From the NCBI GenBank assembly GCA_905178155.1, contig CAJINV010000023.1, positions 174,718-211,477 of the forward strand: a DNA stretch of 36,760 nucleotides. Direction: 5' to 3'. The notes beneath the pieces were generated by a model that saw only the letters and a program-made list of their open reading frames with translations, was not told the DNA's origin and made no database searches. Position 1 is the stretch's first letter, and each line of letters opens with the position of its first letter. Below, piece by piece: positions 28,129 through 36,760 of this stretch. Made by a program: the position numbers and the translations under genes. This DNA is from Amoebophrya sp. A120 (taxonomy: Eukaryota; Sar; Dinophyceae; Syndiniales; Amoebophryaceae).

Positions 28129-29691
28129 GTAAACAGGGGCTGTAAAACTAGTTTTTTCATCCCGTTGGAGGTGGTAGGAGAGATCTTCAGTGAAGTTTTT
28201 TGCAGCTGTCAGTCCACTTCATATATACCGTCGATCAAGAGGAGGATCTCCAGCTGCGGTGCATTCGTCTGACAACTCCACTGAACGAAGGAGATTTTTT
28301 ACCGAAGGGAGGACTAAGTATGTCCATTGCAGCTAACCTTTTAGAGAAGACAGAGATACATCGAAATTGTAATTGTAATTCAAATCGAAAACCAAAAGCA
28401 TGAGATTGTGACTGAAACATTTATGTAGCAGATGATGAACATGAACCCCGCCTCGAAGGACAGGCAAGTACAGAATTGATACAGAACCCGCCTCGAGCGG
28501 AAGCTCACAAATCAGAAATTGATATTCTCACATGGAAGTTGTCGCTTTTTTTCACTTTACATTTTTTTCCAATTATATATAGATTGCACAGGCCACGATT
28601 GATTCAGGCATGATAAAAGAGGTCGTCCGGGAGCGGGATGAACAATGTGGCAATTGGCAAAGGCTCTGTAGTAGAAAAATAACTAGCTCACGCAACAAAT
28701 AAACGTCGCATCAAGTAGTTCAACGAGATAGCCCTACTTAGAAGTTTCATTAATAATTCCAATGGGAACGATTCCGCCGCGGGCGGAGGCGGACCAGCTA
28801 CGATTGCGAACGGAACGGTTATTATTATTAATTCACCTGCTATAATGAAGATGTCCACCAAGAAAGAATTAAGTATATGTTTCGGAATAGTAAATGCAGC
28901 GGTAAAAAACCGATAGCTCAGCGAGCAAGACGTGCTATGAAAATGAAGATGCGCGTCACCATTTCCGCAGACGCGGCATAGAGACACATGACAGAGACAC
29001 AAATTCAAATGAAGCGATGAAACATACAACATGCGTGATCGTACCACGTTCACAACGGCAGTACCACTGTGTGGAAGCGGGTCGATCATTATTACTCAGG
29101 TGCTGCAAAAAAGCAGCGTTTTGAAGAATCAGCCAAGATTTCTATGCCTCTTTCCCCTCCTCCTGAAGTTCTTTTGTCTCACGTTGTTTGTTGATGTTGG
29201 CTTTTCTTGCTGATTATTTTATGTACAGAGTAAAGCGCGCTCCGAGTCGACGAGAGCCAAAAGCAAAATTACACGGAGAGCAATAAAGAGAGCAGAGGGG
29301 GGGGCGGTAGCTGCCCGTGGTTTTAATAATATATACTGGAGCGTCAACAAGCTCAAATCGTGGAGCGGTCGTCTACTGTGTGGTCAGACGCGACAGTGCA
29401 AATTGTGTGTTTCTGCTTCGTTGGACTTCTCCACCCTAGATGAAGATGTTGAAAAACAATAAACGGTAAAGTACTACGAAGCGAAAGTAGAAGTACAACA
29501 AGCCAACCGCAAATGTTGACATAAATCCAGCGGGTCTTCTCGTGCTGGTGCCTGTCGCACCGTCTCCATCCCCGTCCTGTTTTTGGGAACCCGGTGGGCA
29601 CAGCACGAGCACCACTCCGCAGCAAAGGCCGTTGTGCAGAGAGACTTCAGATTTTACCTCCTGAAGTAGCAAAACCCGCAAGTAAAAGAGC
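28129..29691. other. Intergenic region between genes 1 and 3
   Basis: About 1.56 kb with no introner TIRs and none of the GCATNACAAA words that fill the introns. A 133-codon minus-strand frame (28688-29089) and others lack motifs. It should contain the 3' end of gene 1 and the promoter of gene 3; I see no clear element. Confidence 0.6.
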
Positions 29692-32600
29692 ATGTTGAAC
29701 GTGGGCCCCCGTACGTTCAATGGCGTGCCGTACCTCGCCGGCGGTCCCAAGAAGACCACCGCCGAAGAGGAACGGATCCTAGCCCTGCGGGCAAACATCG
29801 AGAAAGAGGACAAGGAGCTGCAGCAACTCATCGCCGAACGGGATCGAAGAAAGGATTTGAAGGAAAGACGTGAGATTCGGGCCAGTCTGCTCAAGTACAA
29901 CCAGAAAATGGCCGAGTACGAGAAGCGCACCAAGTCGCTCTCCGGTTCCCGCTCCTTCGGCGAAGATCCAAGTCTACACGACCCGTCCGGCCAGCCAGAT
30001 GACGGCGGAGACAAGGAGGTATCAAATGCAAATATGTCAGAAACTTGTGGTGCTGATACTTGCAACACAGGGTGGTTGCTTGTACGGCATAACAGCATGA
30101 GAAGTTTTCATCCTCGGCTTCTTGTGCATTCATTCGTAAATAGCATGACAAACTGTCTTCCAGCACGACAAAAAAACTCGCCTATCCTCTTCATGCATCA
30201 CACAGCTGTCCTTCAAATTTCGCATCACAAATCCAGATCCAGAAATATTTGCCATGCATAGGAGGATTCGGACGACGATATCGATCCGAAAACGGGGAAA
30301 AAGAAGAAGAAGGACGCGATATCAAATGTAAAAATGTCGGGGTGGGGAAACTTGTGATGCTGAGTGGCGTCTCATGATGAGGCCACAAATGCTGGCTCAG
30401 CATGACAAGTTTCTGAGTTTCTAGGTGTTGCCTAGTGTGCATGACAAACTGCGTTTCTGCATCACAGAAAAATGGAGCTCTTGGGTAACTAACGTGCTGC
30501 ATGACAGATTTAACTGTCATGCCAGACAAGCATGACAAACATGCATTCTCCCACCTGACCCAGACATTTTTGCACTTGATACGCGAAAAAGAAAGGCAAG
30601 AGCGCGGCAAGGAGTCTCGCAGAGTTGAAGGTCGCACAGCAACAGGAAGAGGAAGAAAAGTACAAGGTCAGCTTTCTGCGCGAAGCACAAAAGTTGCGCG
30701 ATGAAGTGGTCCGAGACATGCAGAACGCGGCGACGACCACCGAGGCAGCGAAAATTGCCGGCAAAGAGGTGCTGATTTTTTCATTTTTTCGTTGCGTGCG
30801 GCATGACAAATTCAAAATGTCGCAGTGCTACTTTTCGCAAGACAAAATCGGGGGATGGAACTACTCTTCACAAGAAAGCTGTATTTCTTTTGCTTGTAGT
30901 TGTAATGCTAACACAGTAAAACAGGTTTCCTCCGATTACGCTGAGTTTATGCGGGGCCATATGGAATGCAAATATGTCTGGGTCTGGAAGATTGCCAGGT
31001 TTGTCATGCATATTTTGCATGACCTATGATGTCTGTGATGCATGCCCTAGCATCACATATTTTTAGAGGACTTTGCGATGCCTCTACCGCATGAGAAATG
31101 CCCTCTCTGCATAGCACAAACTGGAGTGCTCTTCTTGGTCATGCAATACACATTTTTTTAGAATCCAGAGACAGCATTACAAGTTTAGCATCTTCCAGAC
31201 CCAGACACTTTTGCAATCCATAGGCCAGGCGGGTATGGCCAGACACCTGAAAGACGGGGCACCGTGGTACTATGCATTGCAAACATTATCGATCTGGTGA
31301 TCTGAGTTTGTCATGCGGGATTTGAAGGACAAAAAAGATCTGTGATGCGTGACTACGAGTACTATCTACAAGTGGCTATAATTTTGCGATACGTGTATGA
31401 TCAGCAACACAAATAATTTCCAGGCCCTGATCGATACTTGCAATGCATAGGTACCGACCGGACGTGATGTTCCGACTGTGGTTGATGAAAAAGCGGTATC
31501 AACTGCAAACATCCCTGGATGTCGGGAAGAATGCCAGACTTGTCATGCAGGTTTTCCATGACCCATGACGTCTGATATGTAGGACATAGCATGACAGATT
31601 CTGTGAGAGTTCTATCATGTTGCCTACCCTGCATCAGAAACTGCCTCTCGGTTAGGTCAAAAGTGGACAGCATTTGGTAATCATGCTGCACAGATTTACT
31701 GTGCACGATTCAGTGTTAGCATGACAAGTTCGTTGGAGAGTTCCAGACATCCAGGGTGGATATTTGCACTCGATAAGTGGTTTCAACAGTACGAGCAGTC
31801 GCTCGGGATCCGAAAGAAGGGCCGCGTCCAGCGGATGGTGGAGTCGCTGGGGTTCGACCTGTTTTTCGGTTTGATGATCTGCGTGAATGCGTTCACGATC
31901 TATCAGATGCAAATATGTCTAGGTCTGGATGAGTGCAAGTTTGTCATGCTTGTCTGGCATGACTCGAGAATCTGTGTTGCATAGGCACGAAAAAGCCCCC
32001 GTACCTGTCATGCAAAAACGCAGCTCGCCATGCGGAATACGTAAGACATGGCAGCCAAAAAATTTGTCATGCATAGCTGCGTATTGCAGTGCGTCTGTCA
32101 TTCCCCTTTAGCATTACAAGTTTCCAGACCCAGACATTTTTGTAATGCATACGATCGGGAGCGGAGCGAAATACCGTGAGGGCGAGGAAAAGCCGTCCAA
32201 CGTGACCATGACGGAAAATTTTTTCACGGGGCTTTTTGTCGGCGAGTTTTTACTGCGGGTGCGCGCGTTTGGGATCATCTGGGTCTTCGACGCCTGGAAT
32301 TTTATGGACTTCCTGCTCGTGTGGGTCACCGGGGTGCTGACCCTGTGGGTGCTGGATATGGGACTCTCAAACTTTACATTCTCAACTGTTACATGATTTT
32401 TTTGTGATGCATTGCAGCAATATGGGAAGGGGCAAGCTTGCGAGTCTCGCATCACAAATTTGCAACAGATTTCGATGCTGTTTGACCCTTCGAGAATTTG
32501 TCATGCGAAGCACCTTAATCTCCTGGCGACTTATGGGAATTTTGCATGACAAAGCACGTAACAAACTGTGACAGTTGATGAGGGTGTATTAACGTTTGAG

Positions 32601-35600
32601 AGCCCCATACTGGAGCCCGCGGGCATGGGCCACCCGATTTTGCGGGGTCTGGTGGTCTTCCGTGTGTTTCGCCTGATTCGTATCCTGAGGAAAAACGTCC
32701 CCACCCCAGAGTTGTCATGCAGATTTGCAACGACAAGGACATCTGTGATGCGCATGCCCATGGTAGACATTTCCAATCGTGTTTTGAAATTTGTGATGCT
32801 GTGAACAGGATAAGCAGATGGATCTGTGATGCGGCTGCACTTGCTAATCTGCACTACCCTACGGAGTGCAACTTGTCATGCGTGACTCCCAAAAGAACTC
32901 ATAGGTTTGTGTTGCAAAATCCCCATCTTGACTGTGGGGTGGGGACGTTTTTACACAGGATAATTCGCGTGGCGAAGGAGCTGCGCATGGTACCGATCTT
33001 CAAGGAGCTGTGGATGCTGGTGCAGGGCATGTACGGGTCCCTCACCTTGATCATGTGGATCCTCACAGTCGGCGCGGTGCTGCTGGTTTTTTTCTCCATC
33101 TTTTTCATGGACCTGATATCCTACGTAAAAACGCGCCCACGCCATAGGTAACGTGGGAAATCTGCTAGACAAATCGGCCAGCCTTGGCTGTTTCGCATGA
33201 CAACTTTGCCTTCGTAGTGTGATCCTCTTTAGCTAGTTCAACAGCATCACAGATCTAGCGCATCATGCTGATTCGAGCATCACAAACTCCAAAGCACGAC
33301 AGCAAAATGCTTCTCTTGGGACTCTGCATGAGAAACATTTTAAGCATGCAGATTTGCATGACAACTCTGGGGTGGGGACGTTTTTGCTCAGCATACCTGA
33401 TCGGCGCGACTCTGCTCTACCAGGGGGCGGACCTGGGCAACAGCTTCTGCGGCATCGACCAGTACACGGAAACCTTTTGCTGGGAGTACTGGTCAACGAT
33501 GGGGGGCTCCATGTACACCCTCCTGCAGATGGCGCTCTTTGACGGGTGGAGCAAAATCGCCCGAGTTTTCATGGAGACAACTGCGGACTACGACAACAAG
33601 ACCTCCTTTCTGCTGGTCATGTTGCTTTACGTGGTCTTCGTATCAATTGCAAATATTTTTGGGGCTGGAACGATGCAAGGTTTGTCATTGTCATGCACAG
33701 TTTGGATGACTCCTGACGTCTGTGCTGCATGCCCTAGCATCACAGATTTTGTGAGGGCTTCCTGATCATGCCTATACCGCATGAGAAATACCCATTCGCC
33801 GTGGCAAAAACTGGACCCCTATTGCTGGGCATGCAATACAGCTTTTTGTAGTATCCAAATGCAGCACCAGCATCACAAGCTGCAACCTTCCAGAACCAAA
33901 CCCAGACATATTTGCATTTGATAGTTCGTCGCGATCGTGTTCTTGAACATCATCTCCGGCATCGTGATTCAGCTCGCGTTATGACAGTGCACAACGAACT
34001 CCCCCTCATTTGCATAGCATGAACGGCATATAAAAGCATCAGCAAGAGTGCCGGTTTTGCATGACAAATTTGCACTGGAGGACTGTACTGCTGTTCCTAT
34101 TTGGACTACCAGAACTTGTCATGCATACAGTGCCGCGTGACAAAGAGTGGATTGGTTATTTTGCATGAGAAATGAGAACGAGGGGGAGTTGTGCACTCTC
34201 ATACGCGTTTGCGGCGAGCGAAAAGGACGCGGAGGCGACCAAGGTCAGGCAGCAGCTGGTATACGCAATGCAAAAGCATCGTACTAGGTAGTTGTAGTAT
34301 AAATTGCATTACAAATCCGCCCAGCATTATAAATTGAATTTGTAATGCTGATTTACGGTGAGAAAGAGATTTGTAATGCATAAATGCAACTGCTACGAGT
34401 ACGATACTTTTGCACAGGATATGGTAGTCCAGAAAACGACACAGGAGCTGCTGATGATTTTCGACGATATGGTATCCTGAGTAAAAACGTACCCACACCA
34501 GAGTTGTAATGCAGATTTGCAAAGACAGGAAGACTTGCAATGCGCATCTCCATGAGAGCCATGGTTTTCAATCGTGTTTTGGAATTTGTGATGCTGTGAA
34601 CAGGATGAGGGGGTGGATTTGTTATGCGGCTTCCCTTGCTAAACTGCATTTACACTACAGCCTGCAACTTGTCATGCGTGACTCACAAAGTTCCTAGGTT
34701 TGTGTTGCAAAATCCCCCTCCTGACTCTGGTGTGGGTACGTTTTTACTCAGGATATATGGATAAAGACGGATCCGGTGAACTGACGAAAGCAGAGTTTGC
34801 GAACCTGCTCTCCGATGCCAAGTTCATCAACAAAATGAAAATCCTATCCTGTGCACAAGTATCGTTTACTCGTATTGCAATCATGCATTACAAATCTGTT
34901 CCTTAAGGCAAGTCCGCATTACAAATTTTATCCCCCAGAGTAGCCCCCCCAACTACTCGCCCGAGCCAATGATCCCACTCGTGCTTCGCACCAACATAGG
35001 ATGGGCTCACTTTCTCGCTTCCAGGGAATGCGAATTGGTTTTTAACCGACTTTGTGCCAAGAGGAGGGCCTCCCCGGGACCGCCTGGCGAAAGCCTGCCA
35101 CGGGTTTCACTGTCCACGGGTGGTGTTGCGGGTAATCCTGGCGAAAGCCAAAAACCGGCAGAAAATGGGGCCACGGAAGCGTTCTTGCTGGACATTACCA
35201 ACATTTGCCCACGCAGAGCCGTCCTCTTGCCGGACACAACCAACATCTGTCCGAAACAGCCTAGGGCCAAGACGACGCCGTGAGGACGACCACAGGGGGT
35301 CTGTCTCAATGATGATGATGATGCTGAGGATATTTGTGATCGCGACGCATTTATACGAGTTCGAGTGCGATACTCTTGCAGTTCATAAATCCTCGACATA
35401 GAGACGCACGACCTCCCCGACATCTTTCGCATCTGCGATGATGGCGATGGAGCAGTGTCTTCCTCGGAATTCTGCAACTATCACACAGAAAAAAGCAGGC
35501 AGGTCGGATTTGTAATGCAAAACAGCGCGCATGTTATGGGGCCGCCCATGACAGATATTTATTTTGTTTGTTTATTTTTGCATTAGATTACAAATGTTCC

Positions 35601-36578
35601 CTGCTAGCTTTTTTCCCTGGGATAGCAACGGGTTGGTGAAGATGCTGAAGATTCCGACCGCGCTGGACATGCTGTCGGTCACGCGGACGGCGCGGGCCTT
35701 GGAGCGATATCCAAGTGAAAAAAGCCCCCAGACCCCATATTCAAAAGACAATTTGTGTTGCTGGATTTGTGTACACCAATGAACTTTGTATTGCAGCAAG
35801 AGCTTGTCGGCATATTCTGAGCCCATCTGGGTATTACGCCTCCGGCTAGCAGCTACGCATGAGAAACAGGTCGGACACAGGCGGAAACGCATGACAGACT
35901 GGCTGCACAATGCGCCACATGGGTGCCGTTTGCCTTGTACGCAAGACAAAGCTGATTTGTGGCCACAAATCAGCATCACAAATTTCCTTTTCGATACGGG
36001 GCAGGGAGATTTTTCCTCACAATAAGCGAACGCTGAATTACATCGTGGACGAACTGGCGCAGGGCATTATCCTGTGCAAAAGTATCGTACTCGTATTGCA
36101 ATCGTGCATTACAAATCTTTTTCTTAAGGTGCATCTGCATTACAAATTTCCTGTCTCGTGCTGAGGATATTTGTATTGCATTTATACGAGTACGATACTT
36201 TTGCAGTTCATAGGCATTTTGCGTGGACGATATCCTGTGTGAAAACGTCCGCGCACCGTAGTTGTCATGCAGATTTGCAATGGCGGCAAGCAACGCTTGT
36301 TGTAATACGCATCTTCATGAGATGCATCGTCCATCGTGTATTTGGCATTTGCAATGCTGCAACCAGGATAAGGAGATGGCTTTATTCTGATGCAGATGCG
36401 GCTTGCCTTTCTAAGAACCTGGACTATAATACAGCGAAAACTTGTCATGCGTGACTCCCAAAAGTTCTGGATTTGTGTTGCAGATTTACCAACAACTTGA
36501 CTCTGGGGTGGGGACGTTTTTCTTTTTCCTCAGGATAGACGAATCGTGAAAATCAGCGACAATGTGCGCGGCATTCAA
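29692..36578 (+). CDS. Single-domain voltage-gated cation channel with EF-hands (3' end outside the window)
   Basis: Start ATG 29692. Exons: 29692-30019, 30266-30319, 30587-30768, 30925-30959, 31228-31270, 31455-31496, 31781-31900, 32157-32356, 32615-32680, 32968-33116, 33401-33640, 33929-33979, 34209-34261, 34427-34472, 34761-34844, 35393-35478, 35630-35707, 36030-36067, 36218-36230, 36543-36578; 1944 nt so far (648 codons). The N-terminus is a charged coiled coil. S1 is at about 252-268 (GFDLFFGLMICVNAF), S2 290-307, S3 312-333, S4 343-363 with RVFRLIRVAKELR, S5 381-406, a pore loop with TLLQMALFDGW (filter Asp 454), and S6 477-503. An EF-hand DKDGSGELTKAE is at 537-548, and a second, CDDGDGAVSSSE at 579-590, has Cys at loop position 1. 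It is a plasma- or ciliary-membrane channel, probably for Ca or Na. The x-D-x-W filter recalls CatSper and protist single-domain channels; selectivity is not certain. Confidence 0.85.
30020..30265 (+). mobile_element. Introner 3.1, family B
   Basis: It starts TATCAAATGCAAATATGTCA and ends AATATTTGCCATGCATA, with perfect duplication GGAGG. It follows the N-terminal coiled coil (residue 110). Confidence 0.87.
30320..30586 (+). mobile_element. Introner 3.2, family B
   Basis: It starts TATCAAATGTAAAAATGTCG and ends CATTTTTGCACTTGATA, with perfect duplication CGCGA. Confidence 0.88.
30769..30924 (+). other. GT-AG intron in the channel gene
   Basis: Donor AAAGAG|GTGCTG, acceptor GTAAAACAG|GTTTCC. 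No TIRs or duplication, although a GCATGACAAA word lies inside. Removal keeps the frame (GKEVSSDYAEF). Confidence 0.72.
30960..31227 (+). mobile_element. Introner 3.3, family B
   Basis: It starts TATGGAATGCAAATATGTCT and ends CACTTTTGCAATCCATA, with perfect duplication GGCCA. Confidence 0.88.
31271..31454 (+). mobile_element. Introner 3.4, A/B-like singleton
   Basis: TIRs are TATGCATTGCAAACATTATC and, in reverse complement at the right, TATGCATTGCAAGTATCGAT; both continue into GATCTGG or GATCAGGG. The duplication GGTAC is perfect. Confidence 0.83.
31497..31780 (+). mobile_element. Introner 3.5, family B variant
   Basis: It starts TATCAACTGCAAACATCCCT and ends GGATATTTGCACTCGATA; the arms contain CCTGGATGTC instead of the usual core. 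The duplication is AGCGG/AGTGG (4 of 5). Confidence 0.78.
31901..32156 (+). mobile_element. Introner 3.6, family B
   Basis: It starts TATCAGATGCAAATATGTCT and ends CATTTTTGTAATGCATA, with perfect duplication CGATC. It lies at the end of S1. Confidence 0.88.
32357..32614 (+). mobile_element. Introner 3.7, family G
   Basis: It starts TATGGGACTCTCAAACTTTA and ends AACGTTTGAGAGCCCCATA, with perfect duplication CTGGA. Confidence 0.87.
32681..32967 (+). mobile_element. Introner 3.8, family K
   Basis: It starts TATCCTGAGGAAAAACGTCC and ends GGACGTTTTTACACAGGATA, with perfect duplication ATTCG. It splits the S4 voltage sensor. Confidence 0.9.
33117..33400 (+). mobile_element. Introner 3.9, family K
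   Basis: It starts TATCCTACGTAAAAACGCGC and ends GGACGTTTTTGCTCAGCATA, with perfect duplication CCTGA. Confidence 0.87.
33641..33928 (+). mobile_element. Introner 3.10, family B
   Basis: It starts TATCAATTGCAAATATTTTT and ends CATATTTGCATTTGATA. The duplication is CTTCG/GTTCG (4 of 5). It lies inside S6 (VVF|VAIVF). Confidence 0.8.
33980..34208 (+). mobile_element. Introner 3.11, family D
   Basis: It starts TATGACAGTGCACAACGAAC and ends GAGTTGTGCACTCTCATA, with perfect duplication CGCGT. Confidence 0.87.
34262..34426 (+). mobile_element. Introner 3.12, family A, TAC start
   Basis: It starts TACGCAATGCAAAAGCATCG and ends CGATACTTTTGCACAGGATA, with perfect duplication TGGTA. Confidence 0.85.
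34473..34760 (+). mobile_element. Introner 3.13, family K
   Basis: It starts TATCCTGAGTAAAAACGTAC and ends GTACGTTTTTACTCAGGATA, a perfect 20-bp terminal inverted repeat, with perfect duplication TATGG. Its interior closely matches introner 3.8. Confidence 0.92.
34845..35392 (+). mobile_element. Introner 3.14, family A, with nested insertion
   Basis: It starts TATCCTGTGCACAAGTATCG and ends TACTCTTGCAGTTCATA, with perfect duplication AATCC. About 375 bp of unrelated sequence (roughly 34932-35306) interrupts the usual interior. Confidence 0.82.
34932..35306. other. Foreign insert within introner 3.14
   Basis: GC-rich sequence lying between ACAAATTTTAT and the family A right half. It holds a direct repeat (TGGCGAAAGCC near 35084 and 35141) and variants of ACCAACAT at about 34991, 35198 and 35239. 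No TIRs or coding capacity recognised. Confidence 0.5.
35479..35629 (+). mobile_element. Introner 3.15, singleton family
   Basis: TIRs are TATCACACAGAAAAAAGCAG and, in reverse complement at the right, TATCCCAGGGAAAAAAGCTA, both continuing GCAGG. The duplication GCAAC is perfect. At 151 bp it is among the shortest. Confidence 0.82.
35708..36029 (+). mobile_element. Introner 3.16, family C
   Basis: It starts TATCCAAGTGAAAAAAGCCC and ends GGGAGATTTTTCCTCACAATA, with perfect duplication AGCGA. GATTTGTGGCCACAAATC lies near 35951. Confidence 0.85.
36068..36217 (+). mobile_element. Introner 3.17, family A
   Basis: It starts TATCCTGTGCAAAAGTATCG and ends CGATACTTTTGCAGTTCATA, with perfect duplication GGCAT. 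Confidence 0.9.
36231..36542 (+). mobile_element. Introner 3.18, family K
   Basis: It starts TATCCTGTGTGAAAACGTCC and ends GGGACGTTTTTCTTTTTCCT, CAGGATA, with perfect duplication GACGA. The exon before it has only 13 nt (36218-36230). Confidence 0.87.
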
Positions 36579-36760
36579 TACGCAGTGCAAAAGTATCGTA
36601 CTAGTCTGGTAACCAAATGCGTGCGCGCGCGCGCGCAGAGCGCGCGCCGGCCCACGAAGCCGGCGCGCGCGCTCTGCGCGCTTGCGATATTGCTTAGCAA
36701 ACGCAGCGCGAAGGCAGTTGCCGTTACCATATAGGGCAACCGCCGGGAGGCGTGAAGGTC
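36579..36760 (+). mobile_element. Introner 3.19, family A, cut by the window end
   Basis: It starts TACGCAGTGCAAAAGTATCG after exon sequence ending TTCAA. The right end is outside the window. After about 30 bases the family A interior gives way to GC-rich sequence with a large hairpin. Confidence 0.7.
36625..36682. repeat. GC hairpin within introner 3.19
   Basis: GCGCAGAGCGCGCGCCGGC pairs with GCCGGCGCGCGCGCTCTGCG around a 7-base CCACGAA loop, with one GC unit of slippage. It could form a very stable stem in DNA or RNA. Confidence 0.85.

Larger units (their letters stand above)
31781..33979 (+). other. Channel transmembrane core S1-S6
   Basis: Exons 7-12 encode the six segments and pore. 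Elements fall at the end of S1 (introner 3.6), after S3 (3.7), within the S4 arginine ladder between LIR and VAK (3.8), at the end of S5 (3.9) and inside S6 (3.10). Reading through any of them breaks the protein, and removing them restores a continuous canonical fold. This is the strongest test of the splice rule in the window. Confidence 0.88.
34427..35478 (+). other. EF-hand pair of the channel
   Basis: The first loop (split by introner 3.13 directly before its first Asp) is canonical at positions 1, 3, 5, 7, 9 and 12. The second lacks the acidic residue at position 1 but keeps D3, D5, S9 and E12. Calcium feedback on gating is inferred from their position just after S6. Confidence 0.82.

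Noticed and set aside
28688-29089. 133-codon minus-strand frame in the intergenic region
   Set aside because: No recognisable domain or supporting context; treated as chance.
29436-30098. 220-codon minus-strand frame overlapping the start of the channel gene
   Set aside because: It is antisense to the well-supported first coding exon and runs into an introner.

Overview
The window looks like nuclear DNA of a protist, most likely a syndinian dinoflagellate of the Amoebophrya type. That assignment is an inference. It rests on eukaryotic multi-exon genes whose introns are almost all short mobile elements ('introners') with terminal inverted repeats (TIRs) and non-GT-AG ends, a feature reported for Amoebophrya genomes. 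No prokaryotic genes, rRNA or tRNA were seen.

Three genes can be rebuilt by one rule. Each introner runs from TAT (rarely TAC) to ATA, carries matching TIRs, and is followed by a 5-bp copy of the exon sequence just before it. Removing the element plus one 5-bp copy restores the reading frame every time. I counted 62 introners: 37 in gene 1, 6 in gene 2 and 19 in gene 3. Of these, 39 have a perfect 5-bp duplication. The rebuilt coding lengths are 5175, 4224 and at least 1944 nt, all multiples of three. Coordinates given for introners are element plus downstream duplication.

TIR families used below: A, core GCAAAAGTATCGTACTCGTA; B, core GCAAATATGTCTGGGTCTGG; C, core GGAAAAATCCCCCCTCCCC; D, core GAGAGTGCACAACTCCCCC; E, core AAATTTCCCGYAC; F and G, related, cores CTCAAGCGTTACAATC and TTCTCAAGCGTTACATTCTC; H, core AACGTAAAATCG; K, core GAAAAACGTCCCCACCCCAG; plus several singletons. 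Only five introns are of ordinary GT-AG type without TIRs.

Layout. 1-513: upstream flank with an imperfect direct repeat. 514-28128 (+): gene 1, about 40 exons, 1724 aa, with an N-terminal C2-like domain, a Gln/Pro-rich linker, a long coiled coil, a Pro/Gly-rich stretch and a C-terminal metacaspase-like (C14) domain whose catalytic His and Cys are both replaced. Its third intron (1141-8521) is a family A introner split by a 7.2-kb DNA transposon (about 1184-8408) that encodes gene 2 (7790-2156, minus strand, 8 exons, 1407 aa): an OTU-like cysteine protease fused to a zinc-binding, DDE integrase with a GPY motif, resembling Ginger-type transposons. Two satellite arrays, of about 168-bp and 192-bp period, lie inside other family A introners of gene 1. 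28129-29691: intergenic, with no introners. 29692 to the window end (+): gene 3, a single-domain six-segment voltage-gated cation channel with an N-terminal coiled coil and C-terminal EF-hands, cut by the window edge inside an introner.
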